NCBI GenBank assembly: GCA_900766185.1
Contig: CAAFUL010000085.1
Span: 124,001 to 188,000, forward strand
Direction: 5' to 3'
From: an uncultured Johnsonella sp.
GTDB lineage: Bacteria; Bacillota; Clostridia; Lachnospirales; Lachnospiraceae
Length of the DNA stretch: 64,000 bases
The notes under the pieces are model-generated. The model was not told the DNA's origin and searched no databases. It saw only the letters and a program-made list of their open reading frames with translations. Shown in pieces: positions 55,559 to 64,000 of the stretch (its first letter is position 1; each line of letters begins with the position of its first letter). A program made the position numbers and the translations under genes.

Positions 55559-56065
55559 CTACCTCTTGGCATTATCCATTCTTTCCAGAGCCTTATTGTA
55601 TTTGAATAAGGGTCTATATAAAAGTAAAGTAAACAAAAGACTCATAATCATTTCAGGGATAATTATCGAGTTAATATAGAAAAGTAAATTAAACTTACCT
55701 CTAAGCATAAACCTGAAAAAATATATTGCCAGATTATATAAAACCTCATTAAATGCGCACATAACAAGCGGAAGCACTATATAATCCTCATAAAAGTATT
55801 TGGATAAAATACCGTCTATATACCCCAGCCATATATATATAAGCGTAAAAAATCCGAATACTCCGGTATAAAAAAGATCCATTAAAAGTCCTATTATTAT
55901 ACCGTATAACATTCCCTCTTTCTTTCCATATATAAAACCTATAGTAAAGAGTATAATAAGTACTAAATTAGGTGCCACATTTAAAAAAGGAATAAACGGA
56001 AATATGCAGTTTTGTATGGCAAAAGCCATAATTATAAGTACTATATTAATAACAAATCTTCTCAT
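55559..56065 (-). CDS. mreD: Rod shape-determining protein MreD
   Basis: Small integral membrane protein of the elongation complex; 168 residues with five or six hydrophobic segments and little other conservation. IYIWLGYIDGILSKYFYEDYI in the middle and position directly after mreC and before PBP2 support the call. Start and stop are tight against both neighbours. Confidence 0.88.
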   Translation of the reverse strand: MRRFVINIVLIIMAFAIQNCIFPFIPFLNVAPNLVLIILFTIGFIYGKKEGMLYGIIIGLLMDLFYTGVFGFFTLIYIWLGYIDGILSKYFYEDYIVLPLVMCAFNEVLYNLAIYFFRFMLRGKFNLLFYINSIIIPEMIMSLLFTLLLYRPLFKYNKALERMDNAKR

Positions 56066-56911
56066 TTATGGGCTATCCTCTTTTTGGACTTCTTTCAAAT
56101 CAGTAATTACCAAAACTTCCTGTAGGTTATCAAAACGGGCAACCGGAATCAGATATCCGCTTTTTGTAAGTCGACTGCTGTCTTCCGTGATCTCGCTGGC
56201 ATAACCTATAAGTATACCGGGCAAGTACTTTGTACTTATGTTGGAAGTTACTATCTTGTCTCCGTCTCTTACATTTGCATTAATATCTATATCGGTTATT
56301 CTAAGCTTGTTGTCTGCATTGACCTGCAGATCACCTGCCACTATGCAGTTGGCATTGGATTGCATTGCCATGGCACTGACTCTGCTTACATCGTCTATAA
56401 TAGCTCGTACAGTAGCATAATTGGTACCTACATCAGTTACTATACCTACAAGTCCTCCGTTTGCCATAACATTCATATCTACAGCAATACCGTCTTCACT
56501 GCCCTTGTCTATTCTAAAAACCTTAAACCAACCTACAGAGTCCTTAGCAATTACTCTTGCAACTATCTTGTTATAATTAGCATACTCCGTATCTAATTTA
56601 TAGAGTTTTCTAAGTCTTTCAAGTTCGAAAGTTTCTTCTGTAAGTCTTGCGTTTTCTTCCGTTAATTCGGCAATACGCTCGTTAAGTTCTTTATTTTCCT
56701 CCAAGGCATTATTAAGTTTTCTTGTGTTTTCCACATAGTTGTAAAGTGCCTTGCCGGCTACATTGACACCGGTCTGTATGGGCATAAGCACATAGCCTAC
56801 ACTCATACGCAAAGGCAGAAGTAAACTGTCTTTTATACTTGTACTTATTATCATAATAATGCATATTATACTTAGCAGTACAAGTATTAGGCGATCGTTT
56901 TTGAAATTCAT
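56066..56911 (-). CDS. mreC: Rod shape-determining protein MreC
   Basis: Bitopic scaffold of the elongation complex. 281 residues: a membrane segment at about 8-26, a coiled coil at about 60-110 (KLNNALEENKELNERIAELTEENARL-like), then two beta-barrel domains with VARVIAKDSVGWFKVFRIDKGSEDGI and GLVGIVTDVGTNYATVRAI, typical MreC blocks. It begins immediately after the radC stop. mreB, which often precedes mreC, is not here. Confidence 0.94.
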   Translation of the reverse strand: MNFKNDRLILVLLSIICIIMIISTSIKDSLLLPLRMSVGYVLMPIQTGVNVAGKALYNYVENTRKLNNALEENKELNERIAELTEENARLTEETFELERLRKLYKLDTEYANYNKIVARVIAKDSVGWFKVFRIDKGSEDGIAVDMNVMANGGLVGIVTDVGTNYATVRAIIDDVSRVSAMAMQSNANCIVAGDLQVNADNKLRITDIDINANVRDGDKIVTSNISTKYLPGILIGYASEITEDSSRLTKSGYLIPVARFDNLQEVLVITDLKEVQKEDSP

Positions 56912-57598
56912 CTATAAAACTCCCTGTTCTTTGAAACTATAGTATTTATTATCTCCTATAATGATATGGTCATTTAAATTTATACCCACATAGCGGCAGC
57001 CTTTATTGACCAAATTGGTTACATTAATATCATCTTCACTTGGAGTCGGATTACCGCTCGGATGATTGTGTAACATTATAATATTGACGGCATTATTCTT
57101 AAGCGCCGCTATAAGTATCTCTCGCACCGATATAAGTGCCGAATTTACCGTACCTACAGTAATTACAGAGTCGGATATAAGCCTTTGTCTTGTATCAAGG
57201 AAGGCAATCCTCAGTTCCTCCTGCTTTAAGTGCCTCATTTCCTGCATATAGTATCCGGCACATACTTTCGGTGAATTAAATATTTCCAAATTGTCCAAGG
57301 TCTCCTGCTTCCATATACGGTGTGATAATTCTCCTATACAAAGAAGTTGTATCGCCTTGACCTTGCCTATACCTTTTATCTTTCTGTACTCTTCATAAGT
57401 ACTGTGCATAATTGATTTAAGACCCTTTAGGGGGTGATTATTTATAAGCATCGCAGCAAGCTCCACAGAGCTTACATCCTTAGTTCCGCTTCTTAATATA
57501 ATTGCAAGAAGCTCTGCATCGGTTAAGGATTTGACCCCAAGTTTTAAGCATCTCTCATAAGGTCTTTCATCTAAAGGTATATCTTTTATAGTTCTCAT
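56912..57598 (-). CDS. radC: RadC family JAB-domain protein
   Basis: A 228-residue RadC (UPF0758) protein. The N-terminal helix-hairpin-helix part is about 1-95 (PYERCLKLGVKSLTDAELLAIILRSG, KIKGIGKVKAIQL) and the C-terminal MPN/JAB metalloprotease-like domain has HNHPSGNPTPSEDD from about residue 176. Its old assignment to DNA repair is doubtful; its function is unsettled. ATG 57598 follows GAAAGGA on the minus strand; an earlier in-frame start lacks support. It is commonly found just before the mre genes in Firmicutes. Confidence 0.93.
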   Translation of the reverse strand: MRTIKDIPLDERPYERCLKLGVKSLTDAELLAIILRSGTKDVSSVELAAMLINNHPLKGLKSIMHSTYEEYRKIKGIGKVKAIQLLCIGELSHRIWKQETLDNLEIFNSPKVCAGYYMQEMRHLKQEELRIAFLDTRQRLISDSVITVGTVNSALISVREILIAALKNNAVNIIMLHNHPSGNPTPSEDDINVTNLVNKGCRYVGINLNDHIIIGDNKYYSFKEQGVL

Positions 57599-57641
57599 AT
57601 TGTCCTTTCTGCAACTCTCCAAGTTTAGAAAAGGTTTAATT

Positions 57642-58937
57642 TTATATATTTATAATACCTGCATCCATAAGTTTTTGCAAAGAATAAAGTACTCCTATTT
57701 TACCGTGTTGGAAGGTAAGTCCTCCTTGGAAGAATACCGTATAAGGTTCTCTCATAGGAGCATCCGCACTTAATTCTATAGAAGCTCCCGAAATAAATGC
57801 ACCGGCAGCCATAATAACTTTGGACTCATAACCTGCCATATCCGAAGGCTCGGGTGTAACAAAGGAATCTATAGGTGCAGCCTTTTGTATACCCTCACAA
57901 AATGCACAAAGCGCCTTAGGCTCAAGCAAGTTTATAGATTGTATTATATCATATCTTTCCTCGCTTGATTTCGGAAAGGTTGCATATCCAAGATCCTCAT
58001 ATATACAGCTTGCAAAAATAGCTGATTTAAGCGAAGAGGCTACTACTGTAGGTGATAGGAACAAGCCTTGGTAAAAGCTCCTGTTTACTCCAAGATTAGC
58101 TCCAAGCTCTCTTCCGAGTCCTGGTGCGGTAAGTCTGCAAGCGGCATTTTCCACACATTCGTATGTGCCTGCTATGTATCCGCCTATAGGAGCCAAGCCG
58201 CCTCCGGGGTTTTTTATAAGTGAACCCACCGCCATATCAGCTCCTACCTGTGTAGGCTCTATCTCCTCAACAAACTCACCGTAGCAATTATCCACCATAC
58301 AGATAAGTTTGGGATTTATCGACTTTACAAAATTTATAGCCTTGGCTATTTTTTCAACCGATAAGGTAGGTCTTGTACTGTAACCCCTAGACCTTTGTAT
58401 GGCTACGATTTTTGTCCTGCTGTTTATGGCAGCCGCAATCGCATCAAAGTCAAAATTTCCGTCAGCAAGCAGTTCCACTTGATTATAAGTTACACCGTAC
58501 TCAAAAAGACAACCTCTTTCCTTTCTTATACCTATAACGCCCTCCAAGGTATCATAAGGACCGCCTGATATGTATAAAAGCTCATCTCCCGGTCTTAAAT
58601 TTCCTGAAAGAGCTGTGCTTAATGCATGTGTTCCGCTTACCAACTGTGCTCTTACAAGTGCAGCCTCTGCACCGAATATCTGAGCATATACTTCTTCCAG
58701 GGTATCTCTTCCAAGGTCATCACTTCCGTAACCGGTAGTCGGTACAAAATGCGCCTCACTTACTCTGTTGGCTCTGAAAGCGTTAAGTACCTTTAATTGA
58801 TTATACTCTGCCGTTTGATCAAGTTTTTTAAATCTTTCTTCCAAAGTTTTTTCTGTTCTTTCTCCAAGTTCAAAAACTTCTTTTGATATACCCAGACTCT
58901 CATATAACTTTTGTAATTTATTTTGCATATTCCCCAC
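57642..58937 (-). CDS. Methionine gamma-lyase-like PLP enzyme (YnbB/aluminium-resistance family)
   Basis: A 431-residue PLP-dependent enzyme of the Cys/Met metabolism fold group, related to YnbB of Bacillus. The PLP lysine is probably in GSLIKNPGGG near residue 242, with TTGYGSDDLGRDTLEEVYAQIFGAEAALVR near 60-90 and VDNCYGEFVEE before it. Family members are annotated as methionine gamma-lyase or aluminium resistance protein with little proof. It overlaps miaA by 20 bases, a conserved arrangement in Firmicutes (miaA-ynbB). Confidence 0.85.
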   Translation of the reverse strand: MGNMQNKLQKLYESLGISKEVFELGERTEKTLEERFKKLDQTAEYNQLKVLNAFRANRVSEAHFVPTTGYGSDDLGRDTLEEVYAQIFGAEAALVRAQLVSGTHALSTALSGNLRPGDELLYISGGPYDTLEGVIGIRKERGCLFEYGVTYNQVELLADGNFDFDAIAAAINSRTKIVAIQRSRGYSTRPTLSVEKIAKAINFVKSINPKLICMVDNCYGEFVEEIEPTQVGADMAVGSLIKNPGGGLAPIGGYIAGTYECVENAACRLTAPGLGRELGANLGVNRSFYQGLFLSPTVVASSLKSAIFASCIYEDLGYATFPKSSEERYDIIQSINLLEPKALCAFCEGIQKAAPIDSFVTPEPSDMAGYESKVIMAAGAFISGASIELSADAPMREPYTVFFQGGLTFQHGKIGVLYSLQKLMDAGIINI

Positions 58938-59865
58938 CTTTTATCATATAGTTTACCAAATCTTCCTCATTTGCAAAATCATCTATATCAAGCCATATAG
59001 CTTCTTTTTCACGCTTAAACCAAGTAATTTGTCTTTTGGCAAAGTGTCTGGTCTCCTTTTTTATAAGTTCGCCTGCCTCCTCAAGACTTATACCTCCTTC
59101 AAGGTATGCAAGTATTTCCTTATAGCCTATACCCTTCATAGAAACCATATCTTTGTTACATCCAAGCTCATGCAGTTTCTTAACTTCAGCAAGAAGCCCC
59201 TGCTTAAGCATTATATCCACCCTCTGCTCTATCCTATTATATAACTTTTTTCTTTCTAAATTCAGTACAAAATATTTATAATTATAAGGAGATTTTTTAG
59301 CTCTTTCATTTATATTATGTTCGGATATTTTTTTATCGGTGCTTAAGGCATACTCTATAGCTCGAATTATTCGTTTTTTGTTGTTCGGATGTATGCTTTC
59401 TGCAGCTTTTTCATCCAAGGCTTTAAGCTTATTATACATATATCCGGCACCCTTTTCATCATATTCCAAACTCAAGCTTTCTCTAAGCTCTTTATCACTA
59501 TCTCCTGTAGTAAAGTCCGTATCATAAAGCACGGACTGTATGTAAAATCCGGTACCTCCTACAAGTACGGCTTCCTTGCCTCTGCTGTGTATATCTTCTA
59601 TAGCCTTTTTAGCCAATTCTTTAAATATTGCAATATTGAATTCTTCAAAAGGGCTTAATATATCTATAAGATGATGCCTTATACCATCCATTTCATCTTC
59701 TCTAAGTTTTGCAGTACCTATATCCATACCCCTATATACCTGCATGGAATCGGCACTTATTATTTCGGCATTCATTTTCTTTGCAAAAAGTAAAGACGCC
59801 TTTGTCTTTCCTACAGCAGTAGGTCCGGCTATAATATATAGTTTAGGTTTTTGTTCTTTTGTCAT
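58918..59865 (-). CDS. miaA: tRNA dimethylallyltransferase
   Basis: Adds the dimethylallyl group to A37 of tRNAs that read codons beginning with U. 315 residues. The P-loop GPTAVGKT is at 14-21, followed by SADSMQVYRGMDIGTAKL, HHLIDILSPFEEFNIA, and the late QITWFKRE motif. The start overlaps the mutL stop (ATGA, four bases). It ties the isoprenoid pool (ispF product line) to tRNA modification. Confidence 0.97.
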   Translation of the reverse strand: MTKEQKPKLYIIAGPTAVGKTKASLLFAKKMNAEIISADSMQVYRGMDIGTAKLREDEMDGIRHHLIDILSPFEEFNIAIFKELAKKAIEDIHSRGKEAVLVGGTGFYIQSVLYDTDFTTGDSDKELRESLSLEYDEKGAGYMYNKLKALDEKAAESIHPNNKKRIIRAIEYALSTDKKISEHNINERAKKSPYNYKYFVLNLERKKLYNRIEQRVDIMLKQGLLAEVKKLHELGCNKDMVSMKGIGYKEILAYLEGGISLEEAGELIKKETRHFAKRQITWFKREKEAIWLDIDDFANEEDLVNYMIKGGEYAK

Positions 59866-61799
59866 ACTATCCTTTTAAACTTTTTTTCTATCTCCGTCTT
59901 AGTCATCTTTATAACAGTAGGTCTGCCATGAGGACAGTTATAAGGATTATCCAATTCTAAAAGCTCATCTATAAGTATCTTAGCCTCTTCAAATGAGATT
60001 TTCTGATTGCCCTTTATAGCAGCCTTACAGGACATTGAAGCAATTTTTTCTAAAATACTGTCTGTATTTTTAATGGAATTAACCTCTAAAAGCTCCGATA
60101 TAAGTTCCTTAAGCCAGACTTCTTTATTGACAGAAGGAAGTATGTTGGGTATGGCGCTTATACTGTATTCCCTTCCTCCAAAATGCTCTATCTCAAAGCC
60201 TAATTTTTTTAAGTTCGGCAAATGTTTTTCAACCGCATCGGCTTCTATGGAACTTAAACTTATCACCGTTGCAGGTGATATAAGCTGTGAGAAAAGCTCT
60301 TCTTTTTCAAATTGCTTTAAGAACCTCTCATACAGCACCTTTTCGTGAGCAGCATGTTGATCTATTATATACATACTTTTTTCAAATTCCACTATCCAAT
60401 AAGTATCAAATATCTGACCTACTATCTTCCTTTTTTTGCTTGCCTTCTTATCTAAAAACTCAAGCTGCTTTACAACCGGCTCTTGTAATTTATCTTCATT
60501 AACTTTATTTTCATAAATTACTTCCCTGTTATTTGGCTTAGATTCCCGCTCTAAATCCGCCTTATCAAATGACGAAATTATTGTATCCAATTTGGCTTCA
60601 GGCAAGGCTTTATCCGGCTTTGAACTTAAGTCTATACTTGGAAGATCTTTTAAGAACTCCTCTTTTTCCTCACTTAAATTCGCTGTAGTAATCGTTTTAT
60701 CATCAGACTTAGTTAAAAGCGTTAATTTGTTTTTCTCAAAAGGCTCGGGCAGTCTGTCAAAGCTTCTTTTAAGTGCAGCTTTCTTTTCCTCGCCTATGCC
60801 TGCCTGCCTTATCATATCAGCGTTTTTCAGACTTGATTCTATAGCTTTTTTAACTTTTTCATATATATAAGTCTCATCTGAAAATCTGATTTCCATTTTA
60901 GAAGGATGCACATTGACATCGACACTTTGAGTATCGATCTCTATCATAAGCACCGCAAAGGGATATTTATGCTGCATCATTCTGTCTGCATAAGCATCTT
61001 CTATTGCCTTTATTATATGCTTATCTTTGACATACCTTCCGTTAACAAAATAAATAAGCTGACTTTTGTTAGCTCTTGAGATCTCGGGCTTTGCTATAAA
61101 GCCCTTTATACTTATATCATCTGCACTATAATCAACCTCAATTAAAGCCTTATGTACCTCTCTTCCGTATATTTGATATATTACCTCTTTCAGATCGCCG
61201 TTACCGGAAGATTGTAGCTTGGTTTGATTATTTACAATATATCTTATGGATACATCAAGATTGGAAAGCATGAACTTTTCCACCAGCTCGCTGATATAAG
61301 CCGTTTCGGTAGAAGCACTTTTTAAGAACTTTCTTCTTACCGGGGTATTAAAAAATATATCCCTTATAAGCAGTGTTGTGCCTACAGGCGCTCCCACATC
61401 CTCAAAACTGACTTCTACACCGCCCTCTATTACATATCTTACACCTGTAAGTTGTGTCGAAGGTTTTGATATTATTTCACACTTTGCTATAGATGAGATG
61501 CTTGAAAGAGCCTCCCCTCTAAACCCTAGGGTATGTATGTTAAACAAATCATTAGCCCTTCTTATCTTACTTGTGGCGTGCCTTAAAAAAGCCGTTCTTA
61601 TCTCGTCTTTACTTATGCCGCCTCCGTTGTCGGTAACTCTGATTAAACTTGTGCCTCCGTCTTTTATCTCTATGCTTATGGCTAAAGCTCCTGAATCTAT
61701 AGCATTTTCCACGAGTTCTTTAACTATTGAAGAAGGTCTTTCAACTACTTCACCGGCAGCTATTTTATCTATAGTATTTTTATCAAGTACAGATATCAT
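59862..61799 (-). CDS. mutL: DNA mismatch repair protein MutL
   Basis: Mismatch repair endonuclease that works with MutS. The N-terminal GHKL ATPase shows IAAGEVVERPSSIVKELVENAIDSGA, DNGGGISKDE, and GFRGEALSSISSIA. The C-terminal domain has the endonuclease motif DQHAAHEKVLYE, expected in bacteria lacking MutH, and PHGRPTVIKM. 645 residues with a charged linker in the middle. It is coupled to miaA and lies ten bases after the mutS stop. Confidence 0.97.
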   Translation of the reverse strand: MISVLDKNTIDKIAAGEVVERPSSIVKELVENAIDSGALAISIEIKDGGTSLIRVTDNGGGISKDEIRTAFLRHATSKIRRANDLFNIHTLGFRGEALSSISSIAKCEIISKPSTQLTGVRYVIEGGVEVSFEDVGAPVGTTLLIRDIFFNTPVRRKFLKSASTETAYISELVEKFMLSNLDVSIRYIVNNQTKLQSSGNGDLKEVIYQIYGREVHKALIEVDYSADDISIKGFIAKPEISRANKSQLIYFVNGRYVKDKHIIKAIEDAYADRMMQHKYPFAVLMIEIDTQSVDVNVHPSKMEIRFSDETYIYEKVKKAIESSLKNADMIRQAGIGEEKKAALKRSFDRLPEPFEKNKLTLLTKSDDKTITTANLSEEKEEFLKDLPSIDLSSKPDKALPEAKLDTIISSFDKADLERESKPNNREVIYENKVNEDKLQEPVVKQLEFLDKKASKKRKIVGQIFDTYWIVEFEKSMYIIDQHAAHEKVLYERFLKQFEKEELFSQLISPATVISLSSIEADAVEKHLPNLKKLGFEIEHFGGREYSISAIPNILPSVNKEVWLKELISELLEVNSIKNTDSILEKIASMSCKAAIKGNQKISFEEAKILIDELLELDNPYNCPHGRPTVIKMTKTEIEKKFKRIV

Positions 61800-61809
61800 A
61801 ATATTGTCC

Positions 61810-64000
61810 TTATATCCTGTTCTTTATCTTGTTTTGCAACTTATAAAGTACATTCAAAGCATCTATGGGGGTAAGCAGACCTAAATCTATCTCCTTTATC
61901 TCCGAAATGATATCATCATCTTTAGTAGTAGCAAAAAAAGATAACTGCGTAGCCTCAACATCATTTTGTCTTGGTATAGGTTTGTGCTTTTTATCACTTG
62001 CCAATATATTTTTGGTGTGCTTTGCAAGATCAAGGTTTGACAGCTCCTCTACAAGTTCCTTTGCCCTCTCTATTACAGGTTCGGGAACACCGGCAAGCTT
62101 AGCCACCTGTATACCGTAACTTTTATCCGCTCCGCCCTTTACTATCTTTCTTAAAAAAATTATATCGTCTCCGTTTTCCTTAACTGACACACAGTAATTA
62201 TTAACACCGGCAAGTACCCCTTCAAGCTCGGTAAGCTCATGGTAATGAGTTGCAAATAAGGTCTTTGCACCCAAAACTTTATTATTACTTATATGCTCTA
62301 CCACAGCCCAAGCTATGGAAAGTCCGTCAAAGGTAGATGTACCTCTTCCTATTTCATCCAAAATAATAAGACTTTGCTTTGTGGCATTTCTCAATATGTT
62401 GGATACTTCGGTCATTTCCACCATAAAGGTAGACTGACCGCTTGCAAGGTCATCAGAAGCACCCACTCTTGTAAAAATCCTGTCGCAAATAGCTATGTCG
62501 GCGCTTTCTGCAGGTACAAAGGATCCTATCTGTGCCATAAGCACTATGAGTGCCGTCTGCCTCATATAAGTCGACTTACCTGCCATATTGGGACCGGTGA
62601 TAATGCTCATTCTATGCTTTTGATTATCGAGGTAGGTATCATTGGCAATAAAGCTGCCCTCTCCCACGATTTTTTCTATTACCGGGTGTCTTCCGTTTTT
62701 TATATCTATAACCCCCTTGTCATTTATCAGGGGTTTTGTAAAATTATACTTATAAGAAACATTTGCCAAAGATTGCATACTGTCAAGAGCAGCAACCGCC
62801 TTGGCAGTTTTTTGGATCCTTTTCATTTGATTTGCAACTTCTTCTCTTACCCTTACAAATATATCATATTCAAGTGAATTAAGTTTGTCCTCAGCTCCGA
62901 GTATAAGTTCCTCTATCTCCTTAAGCCTTTCAGTGGTATATCTTTCGGCATTACTTAGGGTTTGCTTTCTTATATAATGCTCAGGAACGAGATTTTTATA
63001 GGAATTGGTAACTTCTATACAGTAGCCGAATACCTTATTATATTTTATTTTTAAGGATTTGATTTTGCTGCTCTCTCTCTCGCTTTCCTCAAGCTCCAAA
63101 AGCCATTTTTTGCCTTCCGTACTTGCAAGCCTCAGCTTATCTATTTCCTCATTGTATCCGCTCTTTATTATGTTGCCTTCTTTTAATGAAAGCGGAGCAT
63201 CTTCATTTATAGAAGCCTTTATTATATCATATATATCTGTTAATGAATCTAAATTTTGGTTCAGCTCTTTTAATAAATTACTGTTAAAAGAATTAAGTAT
63301 AGTCTTTATAGGATCTATCATTTTAACGGAATTTGCCAGAGCTATAAGATCTTTTGTATTGGCACTTCCACTTCCCACCTTGGTCATAAGCCTTTCCAGA
63401 TCATAGATCGCATCAAGATACTCCCTAAGTTCTTCCCTGTCTACATAACGATCCAAAAGCTCCTCTACAGCTTCCTGTCTTGAAATAATTATCTCTATAT
63501 TAAGCAAGGGCTGCTCAATATATGTTCTTAAAAGCCTCGCTCCCATGGCGGTCTTGGTAGTATCTAAAAGCCACAAAAGACTGCCCTTCTTTCTTTTTTC
63601 ACGCATCGTTTCAACCAACTCAAGATTTCTCTTTGAATTGGTATCTATAAGCATATATTCTCCCGGACTGTATACCTTTATGATATTGATCTGCGAACAG
63701 CTTGATTTTTGGGTATCATAAAGATACTTAAGTATCGCACCGGCAGCCAAGGTTCCGTCAACAAAGCTCTCTAAGCCAAGACTTTGAAGACTTCCCACCA
63801 AAAAATGTGTTTCTATTATCTCTTTACATTTACCGGGCGAAAAATAAGTATCGTCAACTCTCGAAATATTAATACCATAATTATGTTTTATAAGCTCAAA
63901 ATCAATACCGCTTATATCTATTGCCTGATTTGCTATGATCTCCGAAGGATAGTACTTGCTTAACTCATCATAAAGAGTACGCAGATTTTCAGCTTCGGTT
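61810..64000 (-). CDS. mutS: DNA mismatch repair protein MutS (5' end beyond the window)
   Basis: Mismatch recognition ATPase. The frame is open to the right edge, so the start is outside; about 730 residues are visible. The codon at 63801-63799 that could serve as a TTG start is inside the conserved connector region and is read as Leu. Visible are the lever and core domain, Walker A GPNMAGKSTYMRQ, VEMTEVSNIL, and Walker B LIILDEIGRGTSTFDG. The C-terminal end is TQLSFFATTKDDDI followed by EIKEIDLGLLTPIDALNVLYKLQ. The mutS-mutL-miaA operon order is typical. Confidence 0.97.
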   Translation of the reverse strand, partial: TEAENLRTLYDELSKYYPSEIIANQAIDISGIDFELIKHNYGINISRVDDTYFSPGKCKEIIETHFLVGSLQSLGLESFVDGTLAAGAILKYLYDTQKSSCSQINIIKVYSPGEYMLIDTNSKRNLELVETMREKRKKGSLLWLLDTTKTAMGARLLRTYIEQPLLNIEIIISRQEAVEELLDRYVDREELREYLDAIYDLERLMTKVGSGSANTKDLIALANSVKMIDPIKTILNSFNSNLLKELNQNLDSLTDIYDIIKASINEDAPLSLKEGNIIKSGYNEEIDKLRLASTEGKKWLLELEESERESSKIKSLKIKYNKVFGYCIEVTNSYKNLVPEHYIRKQTLSNAERYTTERLKEIEELILGAEDKLNSLEYDIFVRVREEVANQMKRIQKTAKAVAALDSMQSLANVSYKYNFTKPLINDKGVIDIKNGRHPVIEKIVGEGSFIANDTYLDNQKHRMSIITGPNMAGKSTYMRQTALIVLMAQIGSFVPAESADIAICDRIFTRVGASDDLASGQSTFMVEMTEVSNILRNATKQSLIILDEIGRGTSTFDGLSIAWAVVEHISNNKVLGAKTLFATHYHELTELEGVLAGVNNYCVSVKENGDDIIFLRKIVKGGADKSYGIQVAKLAGVPEPVIERAKELVEELSNLDLAKHTKNILASDKKHKPIPRQNDVEATQLSFFATTKDDDIISEIKEIDLGLLTPIDALNVLYKLQNKIKNRI

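Noticed and set aside
63799..63801. TTG as the start of mutS
   Set aside because: The frame stays open to the window edge and the upstream translation reads as normal MutS sequence, so this codon is internal Leu.

Overview
The window reads as one continuous stretch of chromosome from a low-GC, anaerobic Gram-positive bacterium of the class Clostridia, most likely family Lachnospiraceae. The basis is a single-chain pyruvate:ferredoxin oxidoreductase, clostridial gene orders (mraZ-rsmH-ftsL-PBP-mraY-murD-ftsW-ftsQ-ftsZ; mutS-mutL-miaA; radC-mreC-mreD-PBP2-rodA-mgsA; yggS-sepF-ylmH), strong AGGAGG-type ribosome sites and many TTG and GTG starts. The genus cannot be fixed from the sequence alone; Lachnoanaerobaculum-like is only a guess.

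Layout. 1-9.7 kb, plus strand: pyruvate oxidation (nifJ), an ATP-grasp ligase, a small zinc-finger membrane protein, polA, coaE and a metallo-beta-lactamase-fold hydrolase. 9.8-12.9 kb: an accessory patch with a GTPase/DUF697 protein, an orphan HsdR-type nuclease-domain protein and a possible transposase remnant, bounded by minus-strand tRNA-Met and tRNA-Val. 13.1-13.4 kb: a MITE-like palindromic element; a second, reversed copy lies at 32.7 kb. 13.6-19.6 kb: an alanine/sodium symporter, a lipid-kinase-family protein, ispF, cysS, mrnC and rlmB. 19.8-29.9 kb: the division and cell-wall (dcw) cluster, headed by a promoter with MraZ boxes. 30.2-40.8 kb: rpmB (minus), asp23-fakA, topB, an acyltransferase-like beta-helix protein, eda-dapA-dapB, purC, eno and a cysteine hydrolase.

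From 41 kb to the end every gene is on the minus strand: LCP cell-wall ligase, cytidylate-kinase-like protein, rluD, lspA, aroB, ylmH, sepF, yggS, a HlyD-like membrane protein, a small P-loop ATPase, a D,D-carboxypeptidase, mgsA, rodA, PBP2, mreD, mreC, radC, a PLP lyase, miaA, mutL and mutS, which runs off the right edge. The two halves converge on paired terminators at 40.92-40.99 kb.

Functionally this is mostly housekeeping: peptidoglycan precursor synthesis, septum and rod machinery, translation factors, mismatch repair and central carbon metabolism. The most unusual items are the two palindromic elements with 8-bp target duplications and compensatory stem changes, the orphan nuclease/GTPase patch beside the tRNAs, a methylglyoxal synthase homologue whose catalytic Asp is replaced by Thr, an unusually long PBP2, and division clusters without murE, murF, murG, ftsA, mreB or min genes in the window. 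No phage, integrase, CRISPR array, rRNA or convincing new multi-gene system was seen.
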